Below the pieces are notes generated by a model that had not been told where the DNA came from, did not search any database, and saw only the letters and a list, made by a program, of their open reading frames with translations. Below are positions 26,810-35,631 of a stretch of 64,000 nt of DNA, in pieces (the first letter of the stretch is position 1; every line of letters begins with the position of its first letter). The DNA is taken from assembly GCF_000759715.1 (NCBI RefSeq), contig NZ_BBLU01000014.1, positions 62,001 to 126,000 of the forward strand, read 5' to 3'. This stretch comes from Demequina mangrovi. Its GTDB lineage: Bacteria > Actinomycetota > Actinomycetes > Actinomycetales > Demequinaceae. The translations under genes were made by a program, and so were the position numbers.

Positions 26810-27082
26810 ATGTGGTGGAGCTTCCTCAACGCGGTCCGCACCGGGGAGCACCGGCTCGCGCCGACGACGTGGTTCGTCGGCCTCGCGGCGGTGCTCTACT
26901 CGCTGTGGCCGCTCGATTTCATCCCCGATCTGCTGCTGCCTTTCGGCATCGTCGACGACCTCGGGCTGTGGATGGTCGCGTTCACGCTCCTCGGGCGTGA
27001 GCGTCACCGCTTCGAGGCGCGCGAGGGCTCGCGCGCCGGCGGAGAGACCATCGACGTCGACGGCACGGTCCGGCGTTCCTGA
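26810..27082 (+). CDS. DUF1232 (YkvA-like) small membrane protein
   Basis: 90 residues. The core LYSLWPLDFIPDLLLPFGIVDDLGL is the signature of DUF1232/YkvA. One to two hydrophobic segments, followed by a charged C-terminal tail. Function unknown for the family. It is read in the same direction as the FMN-reductase gene, which starts 15 bp after its stop, so the two are probably cotranscribed. Confidence 0.9.
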   Translation: MWWSFLNAVRTGEHRLAPTTWFVGLAAVLYSLWPLDFIPDLLLPFGIVDDLGLWMVAFTLLGRERHRFEAREGSRAGGETIDVDGTVRRS

Positions 27083-27097
27083 GCCTGCGGTGCGGCC

Positions 27098-27823
27098 ATG
27101 AGCGACGGCGACTTCTCCGACCTCACGGCCGTGGTGGTCAACTGCACGCTCAAGCCGTCGCCGACGCTGTCGCACACGCAGGGGCTGCTCGACAACGCGA
27201 TCGCGATCCTGCGCGCGCAGGGCGTGACGGTCGACGTCATCCGGGCGGTCGATCACGTCATCGCGCCGGGCGTCTACCCCGACATGCGGGAGGACGTCCC
27301 GGGCGGGAACCAGGAGCGCGACGACTGGCCCGCGCTCGCGCCGCGCATCCTCGCCGCCGACATCCTCATCCTCGGCACCCCGATCTGGCTGGGCGACAAG
27401 TCGTCTGTCGCGACGCGGGTGATCGAGCGGCTGTACGGGCTGTCGGGCGACCTCAACGATCGCGGTCAGTACCTCTGCTACGGCCGCACCGCCGGCGTCG
27501 TGGTGACGGGGAACGAGGACGGGGTCAAGCACGTCGCGATGAACGTCCTCTACTCGCTCCAGCACCTGGGCTACACGATCCCGCCGAACGCCGACGCGGG
27601 GTGGATCGGCCCGGTCGGCCCTGGGCCGTCCTATCTGGACGAGGGGAGCGGCGGGCCGGAGAGCGACTTCACCCGCCGGAACACCGCCTTCATGACGTGG
27701 AACCTCCTGCACACGGCGCGGTGGCTGCGTGACGGGGGCGGCTTCCCCGAGGGCGGCAACTCGCGCCGCGAATGGGACGCGGGCGCGCGCTTCGATCACC
27801 CGAACCCCGAGTACCGGGCGTGA
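27098..27823 (+). CDS. NADPH-dependent FMN reductase/flavodoxin-like oxidoreductase
   Basis: 241 residues, flavodoxin-like fold. N-terminal phosphate loop NCTLKPSPTLSHTQGLLD, then the flavin-contact region GTPIWLGDKSSVATRVIERL and GVVVTGNEDGVKH. Family members include quinone reductases and azoreductases; the substrate is not evident. The C-terminal tail of about 40 residues is polar. It likely forms an operon with the DUF1232 gene. Confidence 0.88.
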   Translation: MSDGDFSDLTAVVVNCTLKPSPTLSHTQGLLDNAIAILRAQGVTVDVIRAVDHVIAPGVYPDMREDVPGGNQERDDWPALAPRILAADILILGTPIWLGDKSSVATRVIERLYGLSGDLNDRGQYLCYGRTAGVVVTGNEDGVKHVAMNVLYSLQHLGYTIPPNADAGWIGPVGPGPSYLDEGSGGPESDFTRRNTAFMTWNLLHTARWLRDGGGFPEGGNSRREWDAGARFDHPNPEYRA

Positions 27824-27883
27824 TCCCCGGGTAGCTGCCCGCGACGGCGGGGGCGTTCCACCGCGACGCGGCGGGCCCGTCGG

Positions 27884-28192
27884 TCAGGCCGCGAGCGTGA
27901 ACGAGGCGCGCGTCAGGGCGCGCGTGAGGCTCGGGCGCCGCATGTCGCCCTCCTCGTCGGCCTCCCGGTAGGCGACCATGCCGCCGGGGGCCGTGCATCG
28001 TCCGTGCCCGTGGTCCGCGACCTGCTCGCCCACGGTGAGGAGGTCGCCCGCGGCGGCGTCGATGCGCCACACGAGCATCGAGTCGCCGTCCGACATCAGG
28101 GCCCAGGTGCTTCCGACCTCCATGACCGTGCGGAGCAGCGGTCGCGTGCCATGCACGAGTCGGGCGCGGTGGGCCAGGGGAGCGGCGGTCAT
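27884..28192 (-). CDS. Hypothetical protein
   Basis: 102 residues, not recognised. A beta-rich protein (TVMEVGSTWALMSDGDSMLVWRID) with a His/Gly/Cys stretch (DHGHGRCTAPGG) and a basic C-terminal end. ATG 28192 overlaps the stop of the upstream PH-like gene (ATGA), which supports real coding and cotranslation. A 9-mer GCATCGTCC lies inside the gene. Confidence 0.6.
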   Translation of the reverse strand: MTAAPLAHRARLVHGTRPLLRTVMEVGSTWALMSDGDSMLVWRIDAAAGDLLTVGEQVADHGHGRCTAPGGMVAYREADEEGDMRRPSLTRALTRASFTLAA

Positions 28193-28680
28193 GAGGGCGA
28201 CTGTACTCCTGCCGGTGGGGCGTCGATCGCGCCCCTGAGCGCCGTGACGAGGGCCGTCGGGTCGTCGGCGGCGACGGCGACCCCGGCACGGCCCAGCGCG
28301 GCGGCGGTCGCGCGGTCGAGGGCCACGAGCACGTTCGCCTCGCCCGCGTAGACGGTGCGTCCCGCTCCCGCCGGGAGCCCGTCGCTCGACGGCACGGTGC
28401 GGACCTCGGCGATGCCCATGAGGGGCACGATGCAGGGCCGACGCAGCCCCCGAGCGACGACGAGGCGGTCCGCCTCGAGCCGGATCGGCCGTCGCAGCGC
28501 GGCGCCCCAGTCCGCGAGCATGTAGGCCACGAAGAGGACCGACGCGACGGTGACGACGGTCGCGACCGTGCCGTTCCAGCGGGTGAGCAGCACGTGGGCC
28601 ACCGGGATCTCGACGAGCGCCACCGCGGCCGTCGCGAGCACGAGCTGGCGCGCGAGGCCGCGGGCGTAGGAGAAGTCCAT
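28189..28680 (-). CDS. Two-helix membrane protein with a PH-like/DUF cytoplasmic domain
   Basis: 163 residues. Two membrane segments (about residues 12-32 and 40-60) are followed by a soluble domain with LEADRLVVARGLRRPCIVPLMGIAEVRTVPS, the pattern of bacterial PH-like membrane proteins. The C-terminal part (VLVALDRATAAALGRAGVAVAADDP) fits a PH-fold helix. ATG 28680 has a TACCCT hexamer 6 bp upstream. Coupled to the following small gene. Family assignment is by pattern only. Confidence 0.7.
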   Translation of the reverse strand: MDFSYARGLARQLVLATAAVALVEIPVAHVLLTRWNGTVATVVTVASVLFVAYMLADWGAALRRPIRLEADRLVVARGLRRPCIVPLMGIAEVRTVPSSDGLPAGAGRTVYAGEANVLVALDRATAAALGRAGVAVAADDPTALVTALRGAIDAPPAGVQSPS

Positions 28681-28686
28681 GAGGCG

Positions 28687-28692
28687 AGGGTA
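28687..28692 (-). promoter_or_regulatory. -10 element TACCCT, leaderless promoter
   Basis: On the minus strand TACCCT ends 6 bp before ATG 28680. Confidence 0.5.
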
Positions 28693-28741
28693 GGCACCGG
28701 CGCCGAGCTGCAGGCACCGCGGCCCTGCGCCCGCGTCGGCG

Positions 28742-30580
28742 CTACTGCTCGGGCTTCGGGTCCTGAGGCGGCTCGGACTCGCGGTGCGCGATGGCGATCG
28801 AGTCGGTGTCGAGCGACTCGTAGTGCGGCGCGGGTGCATCGTCCGCGGTGCCGGCCTCGGGTGCCGGCTCGGGTGCGGGCGACGCTGTCCCGGCCGCCGT
28901 CCCGGTCGCCGCCGTGCCTGTCGGGGGCCGGCGCCGCAGCCTGCCCATGAAGGACGGGCGCGGCAGCTCGGGCTCGGCGGGGCTCGCGTCGAGGCCGTAG
29001 GTGTCGCCGATGTGCTCGACGAACTGCTCGCGCGTGACGCGCAGGTAGGCACGATGCTCGCGTTCGAAGGCGCGGAACAGCGACACGACCATGGCGATCA
29101 TGACGAAGCTGAAGGGCAGCGCGGTGATGATCGCCGCCGTCTGGAGGGCGGTGAGTCCGCCCGAGAGCAGCAGCGCGATCGCGACGGCCGCGGTGGTGCA
29201 GGCCCAGAACACGCGCACCCAGCGCGCGGGGTTCTCCTTGCCTCCGGTCGTCAGCATCGAGAGCACGAAGCTGCCCGAGTCGGAGGACGTCACGAAGAAG
29301 ATGCCGACGAGCAGGATCGCGCCGAACGTGATGAAGGTCGACCCTGGGAGCGTGTCGAGCATGTCGAACAGCGCGCCCTCGTAGTTGATCGAGCCGTCCT
29401 CGGCGATGAGGCCGCCGCTGCCCTCGAGCTCCTGGTAGAGCGCGGTGCCGCCCATGACGGCGAACCATAGGAAGGTCACCATCGCCGGCACCAGGAGCAC
29501 GCCCCACACGAACTCGCGCACGGTGCGGCCCTTCGAGACGCGCGCGATGAAGATCCCGACGAAGGGCGCCCAGGAGATCCACCAGCCCCAGTAGAAGGTG
29601 GTCCAGCTCGCCTGCCAGGCCGCGCCCTCGGCGCCGGCGTACGCGGACACGTTGAAGCTGAGCCCCACGAAGTTCTGGATGTAGTTGCCGATCGACTGCA
29701 CGAACTCCCGCAGCAGGAACAGCGTCGGCCCCGTGAAGAGCACGTAGGTGAGGATCATGCCGGCGAGGGCGAGGTTGATGTTCGACAGCCACTTCATGCC
29801 GCGCGCGAGGCCGGTGAGCAGCGAGAACAGCGTGACGATGGTGATGATGACGATCAGCACCACCTGAGTGGTGGTGGTCGGCTCGGCGATACCGGCTGAG
29901 GACAGCCCTGCGGAGATCTGCAGCACGCCGAGGCCGAGCGAGGTCGCGATGCCGAACAGGGTGCCGAGCACGGCGGTGACGTCGATGACGTTGCCCCACG
30001 CCCCCTGCACGTGCTTGCCGAGCAGCGGCTCGAGGGCCCACCGGATGGAGACGGGTCGCCCGCGCCGGTGCACCGCGTACGCGATCGCGAGCCCGACGAT
30101 GATGTAGATCGACCACGCGTGAAGGCCCCAGTGGAGGAAGGTCTGCGACATCGCGGACTGGGCGAGCTGCGACGGTGTGCCGGTGACGCCGGGCCGCGGC
30201 TCGGCGAAGTGGGCGAGCGGCTCGGAGACGCCGTAGAAGACGAGGCCGATGCCCATGCCCGCGGCGAAGAGCAGCGCGTACCAGGAGAACTTGCTGAAGG
30301 CGGGCTCCTCGCCGTCCTTGCCGAGGGTGATGTCGCCGTACCTGCTGAAGCCGAGGTACAGGGTGACCACCACGAAGAAGGCGGCGATGAGGACGTAGTA
30401 CCAGCCGAAGGCCGAGATGATGTCGCGCTGGATCGCGTCGAACAGCGACTCGGCGATGTCGGGCGCGACGATCGCGAACAGCGCGAATCCCAGGATGAGC
30501 ACGGCGGCCGGCCAGAAGACCCAGCGGGCCAGCTCCCGCCGCGACATGGGCGTCTTGGTCCTCGACTCGGTCGCGGTCAT
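28742..30580 (-). CDS. BCCT-family transporter (betaine/carnitine/choline)
   Basis: Sodium- or proton-coupled osmolyte importer, 612 residues, 12 predicted membrane segments. The Gly-rich cation segment GMGIGLVFYGVSEPLAHF and the aromatic substrate box WGWWISWAPFVGIFIARVS are hallmark BCCT motifs. The last 110 residues are hydrophilic, Pro/Ala/Glu-rich and may be an osmosensing tail as in BetP. ATG 30580 has GGGAGG 5 nt upstream. A GH3 gene lies upstream but is separated by a terminator. Confidence 0.94.
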   Translation of the reverse strand: MTATESRTKTPMSRRELARWVFWPAAVLILGFALFAIVAPDIAESLFDAIQRDIISAFGWYYVLIAAFFVVVTLYLGFSRYGDITLGKDGEEPAFSKFSWYALLFAAGMGIGLVFYGVSEPLAHFAEPRPGVTGTPSQLAQSAMSQTFLHWGLHAWSIYIIVGLAIAYAVHRRGRPVSIRWALEPLLGKHVQGAWGNVIDVTAVLGTLFGIATSLGLGVLQISAGLSSAGIAEPTTTTQVVLIVIITIVTLFSLLTGLARGMKWLSNINLALAGMILTYVLFTGPTLFLLREFVQSIGNYIQNFVGLSFNVSAYAGAEGAAWQASWTTFYWGWWISWAPFVGIFIARVSKGRTVREFVWGVLLVPAMVTFLWFAVMGGTALYQELEGSGGLIAEDGSINYEGALFDMLDTLPGSTFITFGAILLVGIFFVTSSDSGSFVLSMLTTGGKENPARWVRVFWACTTAAVAIALLLSGGLTALQTAAIITALPFSFVMIAMVVSLFRAFEREHRAYLRVTREQFVEHIGDTYGLDASPAEPELPRPSFMGRLRRRPPTGTAATGTAAGTASPAPEPAPEAGTADDAPAPHYESLDTDSIAIAHRESEPPQDPKPEQ

Positions 30581-30622
30581 GCACGCCTCCCCTGGTTGAA
30601 CGGGCTCCGGCCGTTCGGGCAC

Positions 30623-30657
30623 GGAGCCCTGGGGTCAATCCTGCACCCCAGGGCTCC
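30623..30657 (-). terminator. Terminator of the GH3 glucosidase gene
   Basis: 12-bp perfect stem GGAGCCCTGGGG / CCCCAGGGCTCC with an 11-nt loop, 17 bp beyond the GH3 stop on the minus strand. Confidence 0.8.
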
Positions 30658-30674
30658 GGCCCGCGAGGGCTGTG

Positions 30675-33050
30675 TCAGCCGCGCGAGCGCCAGGCCTTGG
30701 TCGAGGCTCCGTTGAGGATCGCGATCAGTCGGTCCAGGTTCGACAGAGAAAGCTTGCCGTCGCTCCCCATCGCGACCATGCGCAGCGGGGCCTCGCGGGT
30801 TGCGGCGTCGAACATCGCCATCGTCGTCTCATCGGCGTCGGTGGTGTCGAAGGACTTCTTGGCCTGCTGGAGCAGGATGCCCGACATGAGCCGGCCGGCC
30901 GCGGTCTCCTTGAGGTCTGCGATGGTCGAGTCGCGGGTGAAGGGCAGGACCGAGGGCGCCTCCGGGATCTGGCTGCCGAGCATGATCCGGAACTCGTCGT
31001 CGTTGGCGACCCACGCGGTGGGGCCGAGGTTGGGGGAGACCGCCTCTCCGAACGTCACCTTGATGGCGCGACGGGCCCGGATGTCGGTCGAGGAGGCGCC
31101 CACGAGCACCTCGAAGGCCCCCGGCTCGACGCGCCACTGCTGCGAGCGGACGTCCCACACGGAGAAGGCGCGGCGGTCGAGCGTGAGGGTCACCTTCTCG
31201 GAGGCGCCGGGCTCGAGGTGCACCTTGGCGAAGCCCTTGAGCTCCTTGTCGGGGCGGTACGCGGCGCACTCGGGATCGCGCACGTAGACCTGGACCACCT
31301 CGGAGCCGGCGCGATCGCCCGTGTTGGTCACCGTGAGCGTCACCGTGTAGCCCTCGCCCGCCTTGCGGACGCTGAGGCCCGAGTAGTCGAAGGACGTGTA
31401 CGACAGCCCGTGGCCGAACGGGAAGCGTGCGGGCACGCCCGCCGAGTCGTGGAAGCGGTAGCCGACGTAGAGGCCTTCGCGGTACTCGACCTGCTTGGGG
31501 TGGCGGGCGAAGTCGCGGTCGGCGGGGAGGTCGGCCGCGGAGATCGGGAAGGACTCCGCGAGGCGGCCTCCGGGGGCGACGTCGCCGAGCAGCACGTCGA
31601 CGAGCGCCGAACCCGACGCCTGGCCGCCGAGGTACGCCTCGACGATCGCGGCGGGGCGGTCGGCCCACGGCATCTCGATCGGGGCGCCGTTCTGGAGCGC
31701 GAGGACCACGCGCTCGTTCGCGTCGAGGGTCGCGGCGAGCACGGCGGCGTGGCCGTCGGGGAGGCGGAGGTGGGTGCGGTCGAAGCCCTCGGACTCGTAG
31801 GCCTGGGGGAGGCCCGCGAGCACGATGACCACGTCGGCCTTGCCCGCGGTCTCGCGGACCTCGTCGAGCAGCGCCTCCTCGGTCGCGCCGGTCACCGGGT
31901 CGTAGCCGGGAGCGTAGTGGACCTCGGCGGCGTCGCCGAGGGTCTCCCGCAGGGCGGCGAGGAAGGTGTCGACCTTGGTCGGGTTCACGAGCGAGGAGCC
32001 GGCGCCCTGGTAGCGCGGCTTCTTGGCGAAGGCGCCGACGACGGCGATGCTGCCCTTGCGCTCGAGCGGCAGGATGCCGTCGTTGGTGAGCAGCACGGTG
32101 CCGGCGGCGGCGGCGCGGCGGGCGAGCGCATGGTGCTCCTCGGGGTCGACCTGCGAGGAGCCGCTCGACTCGGCGGCGCGGAGCGCGAGGTCGATGACAC
32201 GGGTGGCGGCGAGGTCGAGCTCCGCGGTGGTGAGCAGGCCCTTCGCGTGCGAGTCCTTGACCTGGTTGTCCCAGGTGCCGTTGCTGCCGGGCATCTCGAG
32301 GTCGAGGCCGGCGCAGATCGCGAGGGCGCGGTCGGACACGGCGAACCAGTCCGACATCACCAGGCCGTCGAAGCCCCAGTCGTCGCGCAGCTTGTCGGTG
32401 AGCAGGCCACGGTGGACGTCGGCGTGCTCGCCGTTGATCTTGTTGTACGAGCACATGACGGCCCAGGGGTCGGACTCCTTCACGGCCATCTCGAAGCTCG
32501 CGAGGTAGAGCTCGTGGAGGGCGCGGTCGTCGACGAGGGAGTCGCACGACATGCGGAAGAACTCCTGGTTGTTGGCGGCGTAGTGCTTGAGGCACGCGCC
32601 GACGCCCTCCGACTGGATGCCCCGGACCATCGCGGCGGCGAGCTTGCCGGAGATGAACGGGTCCTCGGAGAAGTACTCGAAGTTGCGGCCGCCCGCGGGG
32701 TGCCGCTTGAGGTTGAGCCCGGGCCCGAGGAGGACCGAGACGTCCTGCGAGCGGCACTCGCGGCCCAGGGCGCCGCCGACCTCCTCGACGAGCTCGGGGT
32801 CCCACGTCGAGCCGAGGGTGACGGCAGGCGGGAAGCAGGTGGCCGGGACGGAGGCGGAGATGCCCAGGTGGTCGGTCCCCAGCTGCTGCTTGCGCACCCC
32901 GTGCGGCCCGTCGGTGAGCATGATCGACGGGACGCCGTGCTCGTCGAGCGCTTCGGTGGACCAGGCGTCCTTGCCGGACACGAGGCGGATCTTCTCGTCG
33001 GTGGTCAGGCGCGAGACGATCTGCTCGGCCCTCTCGTAGGTGGCGCGCAT
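30675..33050 (-). CDS. Beta-glucosidase, glycoside hydrolase family 3
   Basis: 791 residues, cytoplasmic (no signal peptide). Domain order: (beta/alpha)8 barrel (about 10-330), alpha/beta sandwich (about 350-560), FnIII-like domain (about 580-670) and a C-terminal extension of about 110 residues. Nucleophile Asp234 in GLVMSDWFA; substrate loop KHYAANNQE at 155-163. Expected activity is on cellobiose or other beta-glucosides imported by transporters. Start: GAGGA is followed by ATGATG; the second ATG (33050) has the better spacing. No LacI operator is visible in the 200-bp upstream gap. Confidence 0.94.
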   Translation of the reverse strand: MRATYERAEQIVSRLTTDEKIRLVSGKDAWSTEALDEHGVPSIMLTDGPHGVRKQQLGTDHLGISASVPATCFPPAVTLGSTWDPELVEEVGGALGRECRSQDVSVLLGPGLNLKRHPAGGRNFEYFSEDPFISGKLAAAMVRGIQSEGVGACLKHYAANNQEFFRMSCDSLVDDRALHELYLASFEMAVKESDPWAVMCSYNKINGEHADVHRGLLTDKLRDDWGFDGLVMSDWFAVSDRALAICAGLDLEMPGSNGTWDNQVKDSHAKGLLTTAELDLAATRVIDLALRAAESSGSSQVDPEEHHALARRAAAAGTVLLTNDGILPLERKGSIAVVGAFAKKPRYQGAGSSLVNPTKVDTFLAALRETLGDAAEVHYAPGYDPVTGATEEALLDEVRETAGKADVVIVLAGLPQAYESEGFDRTHLRLPDGHAAVLAATLDANERVVLALQNGAPIEMPWADRPAAIVEAYLGGQASGSALVDVLLGDVAPGGRLAESFPISAADLPADRDFARHPKQVEYREGLYVGYRFHDSAGVPARFPFGHGLSYTSFDYSGLSVRKAGEGYTVTLTVTNTGDRAGSEVVQVYVRDPECAAYRPDKELKGFAKVHLEPGASEKVTLTLDRRAFSVWDVRSQQWRVEPGAFEVLVGASSTDIRARRAIKVTFGEAVSPNLGPTAWVANDDEFRIMLGSQIPEAPSVLPFTRDSTIADLKETAAGRLMSGILLQQAKKSFDTTDADETTMAMFDAATREAPLRMVAMGSDGKLSLSNLDRLIAILNGASTKAWRSRG

Positions 33051-33254
33051 CATTTTCCTCTGTGGAGAAGGGGGACTGCTTCGTCGGTGATTCCATCCTA
33101 TCGACGGGCTGTGCTGGGAAGACGGGCCGAAACGCCCGGTCCGACGGGGTCCCCGGAGGGGTGTCCCTGCAGCGCTCGGCGGCAACCACGAGCCACCCTT
33201 CCGGATGGAATCCGAATGGCACGGTTCGTCCCTCCGAAGTCACCGGGACAGGTG

Positions 33255-34700
33255 TCAGGTGGCGTCGGGTGGTGGTGCTGGCTCGGCGTCGGGGTCGTGG
33301 CGAGATGCGAGTCCGTGGGGTGCGTGGAAGCGGCGCCTGCCTCCGGGTCTGGGTTGTCGCGCGGGGTCGACGGAAGCCGGCGGGATGAAGTCGATGGTGG
33401 TGGCGGTGGCGTGGATGTCCCAGCCTTGGGTGTGGACCGTGGTGTGGCAGTGGCCGCAGAGCAGGACTCCGTTGGCGAGGTCGGTGCGGCCGTGGTCGCG
33501 TCCCCACCATTGGATGTGGTGGGCGTCGGTCCAGACTTGGGGTGCCCCGCAGAAGGCGCAGCCGCCGTCGCGTTCGCCTAGGGCCAGGCGCTGCGACCGG
33601 GTGAAGAGGCGTCGGCGCCGTCCGAGGTCGAGCAGCTCGCCGGCGGAGCCGAGGACGGCGGGGATGAGGTGCGCGTCGGCGGCCATCCGGCGCACGGTGG
33701 CGACATCGACCGGTGTGGAGGTGCCGTCGACCTCGCCCAGCCCCAGCCCTGCGTGAAGATCCTTCTCCGCGATGCGCACGATGACGGTGACGGTCGACAG
33801 GGGCAGGTCGGTCGCGGTGCAGCCCAAACCGTGACGGGATAGTGCGGACAGTGCGTCGGCGCGCATCTGGTCGGTCGAGCGGGTGTCTTCGCCGAGGGCG
33901 TCCTTGGAGCGGCGCATCGCGTCGCCGACGAGACCGTCGAGGGCCGCGCGGACGGGGGCGGCGGTCTCGGGGTCGAGACGGCCGCTGAGGACGACCATCC
34001 CGTCGCGGTCCTCATACATGCGTACCCACCGGCTCGCCCGCATCCGCGCCAGGCTCTTCTCGTGTGCGTGGATGTCGAGGGCGGCGCGGGTGCGGCGCAC
34101 CACGGCCGCGAACCGGGTCGCCGACATGCCGCGAGCCCGCGCGACCAGCTCCCGCTCGGCACGCGTCAGCCGATCCGGCTCCACACGCTCTTCGAGGGCG
34201 TCGAGCATGTCGATGATCTGGGTGGCGCAGTCCACCGAGATCTCGAGGCGATCCAACGCGGCCGCGACATGAGGGTGGCGCGGGACGGGCGTAGGAGCAA
34301 GAGCGGGGTCTGACGTGGGCGCGGCAGGCTCGACCCCCTCGAGCGCCCGACCTGCATCGAGGAGCCGCTGTGCCTCGGCGCGGGTGCCGCCGGTGGTCGA
34401 CGCCACCAGGTCCGCGGCACCGCGGTGACCGTGTCGGCGTGCCAACCCGCCCCCGGGGGCCTCGTCCGACAGGCGCTGCGCCTCACGGCTCAGCCGCGCC
34501 AGCACCATGTCGACCTCCCGGGCCAGCAGCGCCACCGCCTCGAGCTGTCCGAGAACCTCCCGACCCGGCGACCCGCCCTCGGCCGTCAGCGCCCGCATCG
34601 TCCCCACCGACTCCCGCGCCGCCGCGCACGCCCGCGCGAACCCGCCGACGGCGGTCTCACCACCGCCAGGCTCGGCATCAAGAAGGCTCGGAACGTCCAT
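33255..34700 (-). CDS. DUF222 and HNH-endonuclease domain protein
   Basis: 481 residues. The N-terminal 350 residues are the actinobacterial DUF222 (13E12-repeat-like) domain, including RLTRAERELVARARGMSATRF. The HNH domain near residues 390-440 reads CAFCGAP, HHIQWW, NGVLLCGHCHTTVH, with paired CxxC zinc knuckle and catalytic His-His intact. These proteins are multicopy in actinobacterial genomes and of unknown role; mobility or nucleic-acid processing has been suggested. It stands alone. The Ala/Pro-rich C-terminus is disordered. Confidence 0.92.
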   Translation of the reverse strand: MDVPSLLDAEPGGGETAVGGFARACAAARESVGTMRALTAEGGSPGREVLGQLEAVALLAREVDMVLARLSREAQRLSDEAPGGGLARRHGHRGAADLVASTTGGTRAEAQRLLDAGRALEGVEPAAPTSDPALAPTPVPRHPHVAAALDRLEISVDCATQIIDMLDALEERVEPDRLTRAERELVARARGMSATRFAAVVRRTRAALDIHAHEKSLARMRASRWVRMYEDRDGMVVLSGRLDPETAAPVRAALDGLVGDAMRRSKDALGEDTRSTDQMRADALSALSRHGLGCTATDLPLSTVTVIVRIAEKDLHAGLGLGEVDGTSTPVDVATVRRMAADAHLIPAVLGSAGELLDLGRRRRLFTRSQRLALGERDGGCAFCGAPQVWTDAHHIQWWGRDHGRTDLANGVLLCGHCHTTVHTQGWDIHATATTIDFIPPASVDPARQPRPGGRRRFHAPHGLASRHDPDAEPAPPPDAT

Positions 34701-34797
34701 AGCCCCTAGTCAAACAGCAGGGGCTGACAATCCCCACGAAACGGACGCGCCCTGTGGAAGAGCGGGCGACGAGGCCGGGGGGAGGCCGCCGAACCCA

Positions 34798-34803
34798 TAC
34801 GAT
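34798..34803 (+). promoter_or_regulatory. -10 element TACGAT, leaderless promoter
   Basis: TACGAT ends 6 bp before GTG 34810. Confidence 0.5.
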
Positions 34804-34809
34804 CGGCGC

Positions 34810-35589
34810 GTGCCCCGCCCCGAACGCCCCGATCGCCCCGTCCGCACCCTCACCGTCGTCCGCACCGAGCGCCTCACGCCGGCCATGGTCCGCGTGATCC
34901 TCACGGGTCCCGACCTCGACGCGTTTCCACCGCTCACCTTCACCGATCACTACGTCAAGCTGCGCTTCGGTGACGTGACCCGGACCTACACGATCCGCTC
35001 CCTCGACCTCGAGACGCGCGAGCTCGCGATCGACTTCGTGGTCCACGGCGACGAGGGCCTGGCGGGCCCGTGGGCCGCGACCGCTCAGCCCGGTGACGCG
35101 CTCAGGCTCGTCGGACCGGGCGGCGCGTGGGCGCCCAGCGCCGATGCCGACGCCCACCTGCTCGTCGGCGACGAGGCCGCCCTGCCCGCGATCGCCGCCG
35201 CGCTCGACCGCCTCGCGACGGCCAGGCCCGACGCGCGCGTCGAGGTCTACCTCGAGGTCGCCGGTCCCGCCGACGAGCAGCCGCTCGCGACCACGAGCCG
35301 CACCGCGATCCATTGGATCCACCGCACCGGCGCCGATGCGCACGGCGAGGCCCTCACCCGCGCCGTCGTCGGTGCGGAGCGTCCCGTCGGCCGCGTCGAG
35401 GCGTTCGTCCACGGCAACGCGGACATGGTCAAGCCCCTGCGGCGGCACCTCTTCCATACGTGGGCGATCCCACGCGAGCAGGTGTCGATCTCGGGCTACT
35501 GGCGCACCGGCATGAACGAGGACGGCTGGCAGGCCGGCAAGCGCGAGTTCAACGCGCGGATGGAGGCCGAGCAGGACGCTCCGGTCTGA
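34810..35589 (+). CDS. Siderophore-interacting protein (FAD-dependent ferric reductase)
   Basis: 259 residues. N-terminal FAD-binding domain with FTDHYVKLRFG and RTYTIRS (flavin-binding RxYTxR), followed by the SIP C-terminal NAD(P)H domain with LLVGDEAALPAIAAALDRL and the terminal SGYWRTGMNEDGWQAGKREF. Such enzymes release iron from imported ferric siderophores. GTG 34810 is chosen from the TACGAT hexamer 6 bp upstream; the longer open frame runs through non-coding DNA. No siderophore importer is adjacent. Confidence 0.92.
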   Translation: MPRPERPDRPVRTLTVVRTERLTPAMVRVILTGPDLDAFPPLTFTDHYVKLRFGDVTRTYTIRSLDLETRELAIDFVVHGDEGLAGPWAATAQPGDALRLVGPGGAWAPSADADAHLLVGDEAALPAIAAALDRLATARPDARVEVYLEVAGPADEQPLATTSRTAIHWIHRTGADAHGEALTRAVVGAERPVGRVEAFVHGNADMVKPLRRHLFHTWAIPREQVSISGYWRTGMNEDGWQAGKREFNARMEAEQDAPV

Positions 35590-35631
35590 CCCGGAGCACG
35601 CGTACGGGTGAGAACCCGCGCATCGTCCGCG

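Noticed and set aside
33255-34700. HNH protein as an intein or group I intron homing enzyme
   Set aside because: The N-terminal DUF222 domain and free-standing gene identify the common actinobacterial family; no splicing motifs or split host gene.
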